Shown one piece after another: positions 1 through 6,869 of a DNA stretch of 64,000 nt. Where the stretch lies: assembly GCA_039197885.1 (NCBI GenBank), contig JBCCTY010000001.1, forward strand, positions 11,326-75,325. The letters run 5' to 3'. Within the stretch, counting starts at the first letter, position 1, and each line of letters starts with the position of its first letter. Position numbers and translations under genes: made by a program. This DNA is from JBCBSZ01 sp039197885. Lineage in GTDB: Bacteria > Actinomycetota > Acidimicrobiia > Acidimicrobiales > Poriferisodalaceae. The notes under the pieces were generated by a model. The model ran no database searches and had not been told where the DNA came from. It saw only the letters and a program-made list of their open reading frames with translations.

Positions 1-237
1 TTCGATCTGGCCGCCCATGGGGCACTGCACCGCGAAGATGTAGAGGCCGTCTCGGACGAGCTCGGGCGCGCCGAGACTGGGCCACTCCTCTCGCTTCGTT
101 TCTCCGATGCCGACCTTGCGGACCAGGCCCCTGGCGGCGCAGGCCTCGTCCCACAGCTCCGCTACTTGGGTCGGGGTGTAGGAGGCGCGGTCCGAGGGGA
201 GTGATGTGAGGCGCTGCCAGGCGCTGCGGATCCCCAT
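1..237 (-). CDS. Hypothetical phage protein, C-terminus beyond window edge
   Basis: Reading leftward from an ATG one base after the stop of the next membrane-protein gene (TGAGATG junction), a frame stays open to the window edge. The 79 visible residues begin MGIRSAWQRL and contain a stretch AELWDEACAARGLVRK. No transmembrane segment or known motif is recognised. Tight spacing places it in the same transcript as the two genes upstream. Function unknown. Confidence 0.6.
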   Translation of the reverse strand, partial: MGIRSAWQRLTSLPSDRASYTPTQVAELWDEACAARGLVRKVGIGETKREEWPSLGAPELVRDGLYIFAVQCPMGGQIE

Positions 238-238
238 C

Positions 239-1006
239 TCAGATCTTGATCATCTTGGTGGCGGTCCACGGGGTGAGGACCGCTGCGGCGATGATCAGCA
301 CGGCCTTGGATGCGACAAGGATCGCCATGGAGGTGCCGCCCATCCCGACGATCCAGAGTGGCGCGATGGGGAGCTGCAGGAGGAACGTGCCGCGGCCGTA
401 GGCGAGGATGAACCCGGTGAGGAGCAGGTAGACGGTCTGGGTGAACACGGCGAACGCCATGGCTTGAGCCAGGAAGTCGAGCTTCTCGCCCTGCTTGCGG
501 AGGCGCCATCCGACGCTGAGCACGGACCACATGATGACGACGAACACCAGCACGCTCGAGCTGATGAATGCTCGGTCAGGCAGGTAGATGGTCCAGGCCA
601 CGAAGCCGCAGAGCGTCATGCCGGTGAAGAACCATCGGCGTGCCGGGCCCCGTCCGTGGCGGGACCAGCTGACGAAGGTGACGGTCAGGGTGAAGGCGAA
701 GAAGCTGATGAGGCCGATGACCCAGACGGTCGGCACCTCGCCTGGCTGACGTCGGAGCGGGTGGGTCCAGTTGTCCCCGGCGAGGGTCAGGTTGTAGTTG
801 CCGATCTGGAGGTCTTCGCCGGCGAGGTCGAGGAGGATCCACCAGAGGTGGCAGGAGCTGTAGACCCAGGCCGCAGCGAACAGCGCGACCCTCGGGGAGA
901 GGTTTCCGAAGAGGCCCCGCCAGAGCGCGCCCGGGGTCGCCGGGCGGCGCTTGGGTTCTGGTCGTTCCCGGGTCTCGACGGTCTCAGTGACGTCGAGGAT
1001 CTCCAT
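239..1006 (-). CDS. Polytopic membrane protein of the prophage left-end module
   Basis: 255 aa with six or seven hydrophobic helices starting near residue 40 (for example VPTVWVIGLISFFAFTL and SSSVLVFVVIMWSVLSV). A polar N-terminus rich in Arg and Glu precedes them. No catalytic motif is recognised. The ATG lies one base after the stop of the ribbon-helix-helix gene, so the two are likely co-translated and under that protein's control. Its place at the distal end of the lysis block suggests a prophage-expressed membrane function such as superinfection exclusion. That is inference. Confidence 0.7.
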   Translation of the reverse strand: MEILDVTETVETRERPEPKRRPATPGALWRGLFGNLSPRVALFAAAWVYSSCHLWWILLDLAGEDLQIGNYNLTLAGDNWTHPLRRQPGEVPTVWVIGLISFFAFTLTVTFVSWSRHGRGPARRWFFTGMTLCGFVAWTIYLPDRAFISSSVLVFVVIMWSVLSVGWRLRKQGEKLDFLAQAMAFAVFTQTVYLLLTGFILAYGRGTFLLQLPIAPLWIVGMGGTSMAILVASKAVLIIAAAVLTPWTATKMIKI

Positions 1007-1007
1007 G

Positions 1008-1265
1008 TCAGGCTGCCGTGTTGGCGTGGCCGTTCGTTCGGGCCTTCGGCTCGTTCTTGCCCATCGCGGCGTTGAACCGGAGGGCGCGCTGCATCTCGGC
1101 CTCGGAGAGGGGATCGTCGGCGTCGGTCTTCTCGATGCCGAGCTGAATCAGGTCGGCGATCGCGGCGCCCTGAGTCGGGTAGCGCACGCCGACGAGTTCG
1201 TCGATGCGCTTTCGCAGGTCGTCCGAGAGGAGGAACTGGATCTGGTGCGGGTCGTTCGAGGCCAT
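1008..1265 (-). CDS. Ribbon-helix-helix (CopG/Arc-like) regulator
   Basis: 85 aa. The N-terminal half (IQFLLSDDLRKRIDELVG, then a second helix ending ADLIQLGIE) matches the beta-helix-helix pattern of RHH dimeric DNA-binding proteins. The C-terminal half is polar and probably flexible. The ATG at 1265 is preceded by an AGGGAG ribosome-binding site. A 9-bp inverted repeat at 1284-1307 overlaps the predicted leftward promoter just upstream, which fits autoregulation. It heads the small operon with the membrane-protein gene downstream. The RHH call is from pattern; targets are inferred. Confidence 0.7.
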   Translation of the reverse strand: MASNDPHQIQFLLSDDLRKRIDELVGVRYPTQGAAIADLIQLGIEKTDADDPLSEAEMQRALRFNAAMGKNEPKARTNGHANTAA

Positions 1266-1283
1266 GACGAGACGGCTCCCTAT

Positions 1284-1334
1284 GTCATCGGTTGGAGTAC
1301 CGATGACGGTGGCACATCTCCAATTCGGGGTCAA
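1284..1334 (-). promoter_or_regulatory. Leftward promoter with operator dyad for the RHH operon
   Basis: On the minus strand TTGACC (1334-1329), a 17-base spacer and CACCGT (1311-1306) form a plausible sigma70 promoter. A perfect inverted repeat, GTCATCGGT (1284-1292), six bases, then ACCGATGAC (1299-1307), covers the end of the -10 box and the expected start site. This is the position of a repressor operator. Binding by the adjacent RHH protein is inference. Confidence 0.5.
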
Positions 1335-1370
1335 GCATGGTCGGTCATGGTCGACCCTGGAGCGGTCCGA

Positions 1371-1396
1371 TACCGTCCTGGGCGCATCGGTTGGAG
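1371..1396 (+). promoter_or_regulatory. Rightward -10 box and second operator-like copy
   Basis: TACCGT at 1371-1376 could be a rightward -10 box with a start near 1383. Immediately downstream, CATCGGTTGGAG at 1385-1396 repeats exactly the 12 bases at 1286-1297 inside the operator of the divergent promoter. The copy is followed by CTGATG, giving an imperfect GCATC/GATGC dyad. It suggests the small membrane gene at 1462 is under the same regulator. Confidence 0.35.
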
Positions 1397-1461
1397 CTGA
1401 TGCGGGGACCGCCCCGGGCCTTCGGGTCCGGGGCCCCTCGCGTCGGGCGTGGGAGGTGGGC

Positions 1462-1692
1462 GTGGAAGACGAAGACGACGGCGGCACCTGGGACGGTGCA
1501 CCCGTGTGGCTGTTCCTGCTGGCCGGGTTCATGAGCCTCGCTGCGGTGATCGCCGTCAGCGCTCCGCTCAACGAGGGTCTCGACCTCGACTTCACCCAAC
1601 AGGTCGTGCTCCGTGGCGAGTTCGCTGGCCCGTGGCTCATCTCGGCCTCGGTCCTGTGGGCTGCCGTGGCGCTCTGGCGGCCACGCACCTGA
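1462..1692 (+). CDS. Small two-helix membrane protein (rightward island)
   Basis: 76 aa from a GTG preceded by GGGAGGTGGG at 1451-1460. The N-terminus is acidic (MEDEDDGG), then come helix 1 (VWLFLLAGFMSLAAVIAV), a polar loop, helix 2 (GPWLISASVLWAAVAL) and a short WRPRT tail. It is transcribed against all surrounding tail and lysis genes and is followed by a strong hairpin at 1708-1735. The second operator-like repeat lies in its upstream region. It is not recognisable as a known holin; an independently expressed moron is the likeliest role. Confidence 0.6.
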   Translation: MEDEDDGGTWDGAPVWLFLLAGFMSLAAVIAVSAPLNEGLDLDFTQQVVLRGEFAGPWLISASVLWAAVALWRPRT

Positions 1693-1707
1693 CCCCGGAC
1701 GCGACAA

Positions 1708-1735
1708 CGCCCCCCGGCCCAGAGGCCGAGGGGCG
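1708..1735. terminator. GC-rich hairpin, probably bidirectional terminator
   Basis: Arms 1708-1719 and 1724-1735 pair in 11 of 12 positions around a CAGA loop. The hairpin lies between the rightward membrane gene (stop 1692) and the leftward beta-helix gene (stop 1769), where a two-way terminator is expected. No T tract follows, which is common in high-GC actinobacteria. Confidence 0.7.
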
Positions 1736-1768
1736 AAGTGGCGAGGCTATCGAGGGTTGACTGCCGGG

Positions 1769-2698
1769 TCAGGCGGCCAGCGCCAGTCCGTCGGGGTCGG
1801 TGTTGCCTTCGATCAGGAGCCCGGGCCCGCGGTCGAGCCGACCCCAGTCCGGACAGGTGTTGCCCGAGACGACGTTGTCGACGATGCGCCCGGTCGGCGC
1901 CGGCCACGACGCCCCGCTCTGGATGTTGACGTAGAGCGCGAGGCACGTCGAGGTGATGAGCCGGTTCTGCTCGACGACGATGTTGGTGAGCGGGGCCCGG
2001 TCGGCGGACTGCTTCATGGCCGAGGTCTGGCCGCCCGTGTCGTGCACGAGCTGGTTGCGGCGGATCACGATGTCGTTGCCACCGGTGCCCTGCACCGCGT
2101 CGTTGTGCGAGCTCCCGACCCGGCGGAGGTCCCCGATCCAGCTGTCTTCGATGAGGACTCGGGCGTTGGCCTTCGCGCCGTCGATGCACCCGGAGATGAG
2201 GACCCGGCGCAGGGTGTAGTCGGAGCGGCCGACGCAGCCCTGGGTGGCGTCGCCGGTGCCGAAGATTGTCGAATCTTCGATTCGTAAGCCGGTGCAGCCG
2301 TCGCACTCGACGACGAGGCGGCGGTTCCCTTCGATCTGGGAGCGGGTGATGGTGACGTTGTCGGCGCGGACGATGAGCCCGCCGACGATGCGGCGCCCGT
2401 CGAGCACGGTGCCGTCGACGTCGACCACGGTGGCCTGCTGCTGGGCGAGCAGGAGCCCGTCGGGCACGCCGACCTCGTCGCGCTCGGGCCACGGGGTCGG
2501 GTCCGACGGGGTCGTGGTGGGCGGAACTTGGGTTGTGGTGGTCGGAGTCCAAGGCTCGGTGGTGGGACTTGGAACCGTGGTCGTGGGTGGCCCGGACGCG
2601 ACTTCGCCCTCGCCCCCGACCCGGACCCCAAGGGTCAGGCCGACGACGAGGGCGACGATCACGCTGGCGAGCCACCCGATTCGGGTGGCTGCGGTCAT
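1769..2698 (-). CDS. Membrane-anchored right-handed beta-helix protein
   Basis: 309 aa. The ATG at 2698 overlaps the upstream stop (ATGA) and is preferred over an ATG 16 codons earlier. One N-terminal hydrophobic helix (WLASVIVALVVGLTLGV) is followed by a Thr/Pro-rich linker at about residues 34-70. From about 90 on there are short repeats such as VTITRSQIEGN, LRIEDSTIFG and ARVLIEDSWIG, typical of parallel beta-helix (polysaccharide lyase-like) folds. Topology predicts an extracellular domain tethered to the host membrane, unusual for a tail-region gene. The catalytic activity, if any, is not identifiable. Confidence 0.7.
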   Translation of the reverse strand: MTAATRIGWLASVIVALVVGLTLGVRVGGEGEVASGPPTTTVPSPTTEPWTPTTTTQVPPTTTPSDPTPWPERDEVGVPDGLLLAQQQATVVDVDGTVLDGRRIVGGLIVRADNVTITRSQIEGNRRLVVECDGCTGLRIEDSTIFGTGDATQGCVGRSDYTLRRVLISGCIDGAKANARVLIEDSWIGDLRRVGSSHNDAVQGTGGNDIVIRRNQLVHDTGGQTSAMKQSADRAPLTNIVVEQNRLITSTCLALYVNIQSGASWPAPTGRIVDNVVSGNTCPDWGRLDRGPGLLIEGNTDPDGLALAA

Positions 2699-2997
2699 GA
2701 GTGGTTGCACCACCCTCGACCGCATGACCCGATGCCGGCGTAGCACGTGGCGACCTCATCGACGTCGGCCACGGCACCCTGACGATGCCAGTCGTCCGGC
2801 ATGTCGCACTGGTCCATCTCGACGCTCAGGGTGTACGACTCCAGAGCTTGCTCGGCGGCCATCCGCTGGAGCTCGACGAACCGGTGCTTCGTCATCGGCG
2901 GCATCAGGGCGTTGTCGCAGATGTCGTCGTGCTCCGGGCCGCCCTGCTCGCACCACTCCGGCGCACAGGCGCGTTGCGCGGTCTCGACAACCGACAT
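2695..2997 (-). CDS. Hypothetical Cys-rich small protein
   Basis: 100 aa from ATG 2997; a GTG at 3000 is also possible. It contains eight Cys, including WCEQGG, MDQCDM and a C-terminal CYAGIGSCGRGWC cluster, plus a central helix. There is no clear signal peptide. The start overlaps the stop of the holin-like gene and its stop overlaps the beta-helix gene start. Function unknown; disulphide or metal binding is possible. Confidence 0.6.
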   Translation of the reverse strand: MSVVETAQRACAPEWCEQGGPEHDDICDNALMPPMTKHRFVELQRMAAEQALESYTLSVEMDQCDMPDDWHRQGAVADVDEVATCYAGIGSCGRGWCNHS

Positions 2998-3185
2998 CAC
3001 GCCATCTCAGGCGTCGAGGTGTTCGGCGTGGCCCACACGAGCAGCGCGGTGGCCGCCGAGGCGACGAGGCCGTCGGCGTAGACCGAGAGCTCGGCCACGG
3101 CGTCGGTGATCGCGAGGGACAGGATCGGGGTCACGACGGCGACGATGGCCTTCGCGATGGTGGTGAGGCGCTGGATCGGGGTCAC
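2997..3185 (-). CDS. Holin-like small membrane protein
   Basis: 62 aa from a GTG preceded by AAGGAGA. It has one clear hydrophobic segment (AKAIVAVVTPILSLAITDAV) and a second (GLVASAATALLVWA), with charged ends. Size, two-helix topology and position beside the amidase endolysin suit a holin that permeabilises the membrane for lysis. Assignment is by context, since holins share little sequence. Confidence 0.5.
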   Translation of the reverse strand: MTPIQRLTTIAKAIVAVVTPILSLAITDAVAELSVYADGLVASAATALLVWATPNTSTPEMA

Positions 3186-3204
3186 GGGGTCTCCTTGGGG
3201 TGGG

Positions 3205-3510
3205 TCAGTCGTGGTCGATGAGGCGGTCGACGATCGATCGCACGGAGATGCGGATGTCGTCGACGGTGTCTTGGATCCCGGAGATGGCGGTCTCCTGTGC
3301 GACCTGGCGGAGCTCCATCCGGGTCTGCCGCTCGTCCATCCGGGTCTGTCGTTCCTCGATGCGCTGGGCTCGCTCGACGAGACGGGGCTCGCCGGCGGGC
3401 GCCTGGTTGGTGGCCCGGTTGGCGCCCTTGGCGTGTCGGAACGTCGCGACCGCAGCGATGGTCGGAGGAGTCGCTCCGATGAGTGCGACGAGGAGGACGT
3501 CGAGGTTCAC
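3205..3510 (-). CDS. Membrane-anchored coiled-coil protein, possible second holin or spanin-like
   Basis: 101 aa from a GTG overlapping the endolysin stop (GTGA). An N-terminal helix (LDVLLVALIGATPPTIAAVA) is followed by a long charged coiled coil with heptad-like RIEERQTRMDERQTRMELRQ. This architecture is common next to endolysins in actinophages. It may be a holin partner or lysis regulator. The role is inferred from position. Confidence 0.5.
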   Translation of the reverse strand: MNLDVLLVALIGATPPTIAAVATFRHAKGANRATNQAPAGEPRLVERAQRIEERQTRMDERQTRMELRQVAQETAISGIQDTVDDIRISVRSIVDRLIDHD

Positions 3511-4394
3511 GTGGCGAGTCGGCCGGACACGTTGACCCGGGTCTTGTCGAGCTCCTGGCGCACGATCGCGCGGATCTGAGCATCGCTGGCCCCACCACCC
3601 TCGCCGTTCGGGATGGCCTGGAGGACTCGCTGGACGATCTCGGCGATCAGGTCGGCCTGGCCGGCGAGGAGGGCGTCGACCTTGCCGTTCATCGACAGGA
3701 TCGGCGTGGCGAGATCGTGCACGGCCACACCAGAGCGCTCGTGGGGCCCGCGCTCGACCCAGCCGACCAACGTCTCGTGGATGTCGATGAGCATGCGCTT
3801 CTCTTCGGGGGTCATCTCGTCCTCCAGGTAGAGGGTGAACGGGGGTTGGAGGCGGCCGAGCTCGGCGTAGAGCTGCGTGCCGGGGCAGGCCGTGGCCTTG
3901 GTGTCTCGGTGCCCGATCGTCGGGCGCGCGCCGATCGGGTCGTCGAGCAGCGAGCCGACCCAGCGGTAGGCCGAGGCGACGCCCGGGGTGACCGGGTCGT
4001 GGATGGTGTTGCCGGCGTAGGCCACGCCGTAGCGGGTGCTGTTGAACCCCTCGGTGTGGGCACCGGTGCGACCGAGCCCGCGACCCTCGGCGACGACGGC
4101 GTGGTTCGGATCGTCGGTGCGGAACACGACGAAGCTGTACGGCACCTCGGGGCCGAGATCAGCGGCCCGCACCCGGGTGAGGTTCCGCATGAAGCGGCCG
4201 ATGTCGTCGAGGTCGCCGTGGGTGATCCCGTCGCGGTCCCAGTCCTGGACGACCGAGACGGTGTGGTGGGCGACGATTCCCACGAACCTGGATGTCGGCA
4301 CCACGTGCCCGCGTACCGGGACGGCGCCGAGGCCGACGTCGGTGCGGTCGAGGTAGGTGACTCGGGTGCCGTCGGCGAGGAGCTGCTCGAGCAT
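3507..4394 (-). CDS. Endolysin: N-acetylmuramoyl-L-alanine amidase (PGRP/Amidase_2 type)
   Basis: 295 aa. The catalytic domain spans about residues 35-190. IVAHHTVS carries His43/His44, and GHRDTKATACPG carries His162 and Cys170, matching the zinc ligands and conserved Cys of amidase_2/PGRP enzymes that cut the lactyl-amide bond of peptidoglycan. The C-terminal 100 residues lack a recognisable wall-binding repeat and are helical, so they may mediate binding or dimerisation. No signal peptide is present, consistent with holin-dependent release. No strong Shine-Dalgarno is seen before ATG 4394, so the start is less certain. Confidence 0.85.
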   Translation of the reverse strand: MLEQLLADGTRVTYLDRTDVGLGAVPVRGHVVPTSRFVGIVAHHTVSVVQDWDRDGITHGDLDDIGRFMRNLTRVRAADLGPEVPYSFVVFRTDDPNHAVVAEGRGLGRTGAHTEGFNSTRYGVAYAGNTIHDPVTPGVASAYRWVGSLLDDPIGARPTIGHRDTKATACPGTQLYAELGRLQPPFTLYLEDEMTPEEKRMLIDIHETLVGWVERGPHERSGVAVHDLATPILSMNGKVDALLAGQADLIAEIVQRVLQAIPNGEGGGASDAQIRAIVRQELDKTRVNVSGRLAT

Positions 4395-4407
4395 CAGCCG
4401 GCGCCGA

Positions 4408-4986
4408 TCAGGCGGCGAGGAAGTCCAGCGCCCCGGCGGCGATCTGGTAGGTCCCGCCGGAGGGGAACGGGTTCGGGATGGCGTCCTGGACGTAGACGAC
4501 GCCGTCAGCCGAGATGGTCACCGCGGCGCCGCCCTCGGTCAGGGAGACCTGGAAGGTGTCGGTGGTGGCCGACACGACGTAGTAGAAGGTCTCGGCTGCG
4601 AGCCCGGTGGGGAGGCCCTCGCCGTTGTGCTCTTCGACGATGACCCGGTCGTTGTCGCTGAGCCCGTGGGCGGGGAGGGTGATGAGGTCACCGGTGTTCT
4701 CGACGAGCGCGGGCCGCTTGAACGTCGACCCGGCCGGCGTCTTGGAGTGCTGGGTGCCACCGCTGAGGGCGGTGTAGCCGGCGACCCAGAACACGGTGCC
4801 ACCGGCGGTGACGGTGATGTCCTCGGCGTTGGTGTTGTCGCCGATGCGGGAGGCGGCGGCGTCCCACTCGACGGCGACACGGGCCGAGGCGACCGAGGTG
4901 TCGGAGTCGTCGAGCAGGTCGAGGTGGGTGATGAGCCCGGTGACCGCGTCGACGGCGGCGTTCTTGGCTGCGACGGAGGTGGACAT
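4408..4986 (-). CDS. Phage structural protein with FCCH-like beta domain
   Basis: 192 aa; AGGAG lies upstream of the ATG. The N-terminus is helical (AAKNAAVDAVTGLITHLDLL). The C-terminal half carries LPAHGLSDNDRVIV and YYVVSATTDTFQVSL, a beta-rich motif widely found in phage tail and receptor-binding proteins. It lies between the tail-associated genes and the endolysin. Probably a virion or tail-tip accessory; exact role unknown. Confidence 0.55.
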   Translation of the reverse strand: MSTSVAAKNAAVDAVTGLITHLDLLDDSDTSVASARVAVEWDAAASRIGDNTNAEDITVTAGGTVFWVAGYTALSGGTQHSKTPAGSTFKRPALVENTGDLITLPAHGLSDNDRVIVEEHNGEGLPTGLAAETFYYVVSATTDTFQVSLTEGGAAVTISADGVVYVQDAIPNPFPSGGTYQIAAGALDFLAA

Positions 4987-5001
4987 GGTGGTGCTCCTGG
5001 G

Positions 5002-5337
5002 TCAGGGGGTGTGGGCGGTGCCTCGCACCCGCACGGTGAGGCGCTGGTCCTTCTTGCGGGCCGGGCTACGGGTGTCGTGGACGCGGCAGATGACGATCCA
5101 CTCGCCTTCGACGTCAGGGGCGTCGATGTACGCGGTGACGGTGGTGTCGTCGTTCGTGATGTTCGAGATGGTCGGGCCGCCGGCCTGGCCGCCCTCCAGG
5201 AACACCTGGATGCTGGCAGGGTCGATGGTCTGGCCGTCCTCGAGCCAGGGCCCTCCTTCGGTGGTGGCCCCGTTGGCGTCCCAGGTCCAGTAGTCACCGT
5301 CGTCGGGGTCGAGGTCCATGACGTTGCTCGTGGCCAT
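5002..5337 (-). CDS. Hypothetical beta-rich structural protein
   Basis: 111 aa from ATG 5337 (a GTG at 5340 overlaps the upstream stop). The sequence has alternating polar and hydrophobic strands (TISNITNDDTTVTAYIDA, EWIVICRVHDT), suggesting an Ig-like or beta-sandwich fold. Co-transcribed with the repeat protein upstream. No family recognised. Confidence 0.5.
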   Translation of the reverse strand: MATSNVMDLDPDDGDYWTWDANGATTEGGPWLEDGQTIDPASIQVFLEGGQAGGPTISNITNDDTTVTAYIDAPDVEGEWIVICRVHDTRSPARKKDQRLTVRVRGTAHTP

Positions 5338-6869
5338 CACGACTCCTTCGGGATGACGGTGCGGCGCACCTGTCCTGGGATGACCGAGACGCGGATTTGC
5401 GCAGGGATCACAGTCGTTCGATGCGCGGGGGCTCGGTGGTGCGGGTCGGGTTCGCTCCCGACGACGAGCTCGGCGAGGCAGATCAGCTCGAGGAGGTTCC
5501 CGCTGGCGGACTTCGTGGCCGACACGACCTCGGAGACGGCGACGGCTTCGACTGCGGCGCCGGTGGCGATCTTGGTGCCGGCGACGAGGTCGGCGGCCAG
5601 GACGACGTGCACACCGCTGCCTGTCGCGGTGCGGGTCGCGGTGCCGAGCCCTGCGATCGGGACGCCTTCGAGTCCACCGCCACCGGCGATCTTGGTGCCG
5701 GCGACGAGTTCGGCAAGGTCGATCAGTTCGAACCCTCCGCCGAGCACGACCCCGTCGGGCACGTCGATCCCGGTGACCAGATCCCGGAGTGAGATGACCT
5801 CGACACCAGCACCTGAAGCGAGGCGCAGCGCGGCGACGAGCTCGGCGACTGCGACGGCTTCCAGGGCGGCCCCGGTGGCGAGCTTGCTGCCGGTGCCGAT
5901 GCCGGAGAGAGCGAGGGTCTCTTGGCCTCCGCCGAGGGCGATGCGGAGTCCCGCGGCGAGCTCCGCGGCGGTGACGATCTCGATGCCCGCCCCGGCGGTG
6001 GTCTTCGTTCCCTGGGCGAGGTCGGTGTCCGTGAGTGCTTCCAGGCCAGCCCCGGCGGCGAGCTTCGCTGCGCCGACGAGCTCGATCGCGCTGAGCTGTT
6101 CGACGCCGGCACCGGTCGCGACCTTGGTTGCGGTGGCGAGGTCCGATGCGGTGAGGGCTTCGAAGCCGCCTCCGGCGACGACGACCCCGCCGGCCGAGAT
6201 CTCCTTCACGAGGATCTGGACGGCCTGGTAGTTCTCCGTCGAGCTGATCGTCGCGGTGGCGTCGGCCTGCGCACCGGCGGCCGTGACAGCGCGACGGACG
6301 ATGAGCCCGCCGGGGCGGATGTTGCCGTTGCTCTGGATGACCCGGGTCCAGCCGGCTGGGTCGGTGAAGGTCACGGCCGGGTTGTTGGGGTCGGTGCCGT
6401 AGACCGCGAACAGCCAGTCGTCGACCGCTGCAGCGGGGGTCGCGTTGTACCCGGGGGCGGTGATCGAGGTGCCGTTGCCGGTGCCGATGGTCCCGGCGGT
6501 GATGGAGTCGATGCCCTCGGTGGAGCGGAACGTGACGAGCTGGAAGACGCCGAGGCTGATCTGGCCGTCGTTGCTGCGTCGCAGCCGCACCTGGCCCTGT
6601 GCGATGTCGGCGGCCGTGAGCTGGCGGACCGCGACGTAGATCGAGGTCTGGAGACCGGCGAAGTTGGCGACGAGCATGTCGCCGACGGCGATGATGTCGC
6701 CCGCGCCGTCCTCCATCTCGAACTGGGCGTTGTTGATCCCGCCGCTCGAGCAGGTGTAGTGGGCGAGCAGCCAGTCCCCAGCGACGGGCGATCCGGGGAT
6801 CGTCTCGGTGTTCGAGATCGGGCCGCCACCGAAGACGTTGGCAGCGGTCCCGAGGACCGAGAGGGTCAC
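5337..6869 (-). CDS. Tail-region protein with 12 tandem 20-residue repeats
   Basis: 510 aa from GTG 6869, which overlaps the upstream stop (GTGA). Residues 1-230 form a beta-rich N-terminal domain (SLGVFQLVTFRSTEG, DDWLFAVYGTDPNNPA). Residues about 233-473 are twelve near-identical repeats of roughly 20 residues with the pattern G-G/A-G-hydrophobic-E-x-hydrophobic-(5)-L-x-x-x-x-K/R-h-A-x. The C-terminus is short and basic, ending with VIPAQIRVSVIPGQVRR. The repeats suggest a regular solenoid or fibre shaft. I do not recognise the family. Confidence 0.65.
   Translation of the reverse strand: MTLSVLGTAANVFGGGPISNTETIPGSPVAGDWLLAHYTCSSGGINNAQFEMEDGAGDIIAVGDMLVANFAGLQTSIYVAVRQLTAADIAQGQVRLRRSNDGQISLGVFQLVTFRSTEGIDSITAGTIGTGNGTSITAPGYNATPAAAVDDWLFAVYGTDPNNPAVTFTDPAGWTRVIQSNGNIRPGGLIVRRAVTAAGAQADATATISSTENYQAVQILVKEISAGGVVVAGGGFEALTASDLATATKVATGAGVEQLSAIELVGAAKLAAGAGLEALTDTDLAQGTKTTAGAGIEIVTAAELAAGLRIALGGGQETLALSGIGTGSKLATGAALEAVAVAELVAALRLASGAGVEVISLRDLVTGIDVPDGVVLGGGFELIDLAELVAGTKIAGGGGLEGVPIAGLGTATRTATGSGVHVVLAADLVAGTKIATGAAVEAVAVSEVVSATKSASGNLLELICLAELVVGSEPDPHHRAPAHRTTVIPAQIRVSVIPGQVRRTVIPKES
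5450..6173 (-). repeat. Array of 12 diverged 60-bp coding repeats
   Basis: The array encodes repeats such as GAGVEQLSAIELVGAAKLAA, GAGIEIVTAAELAAGLRIAL and GSGVHVVLAADLVAGTKIAT. Eleven units are 20 residues; the seventh is 24 (contains DVPDGVVL). Units have diverged at the amino-acid level but keep the G-x-G-h-E start and the L-x(4)-K/R core, so the period is under protein-level selection. Confidence 0.8.

Noticed and set aside
206..1075. Long plus-strand open frame over the membrane-protein gene
   Set aside because: Its product is rich in Gly/Glu/Arg/His with no hydrophobic pattern, while the minus frame gives regular membrane helices and good start/stop overlaps.
4357..6231. 624-codon plus-strand frame across the repeat gene
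   Set aside because: It is the antisense shadow of the 20-residue repeat array; the minus frame has coupled starts and a consistent repeat pattern.
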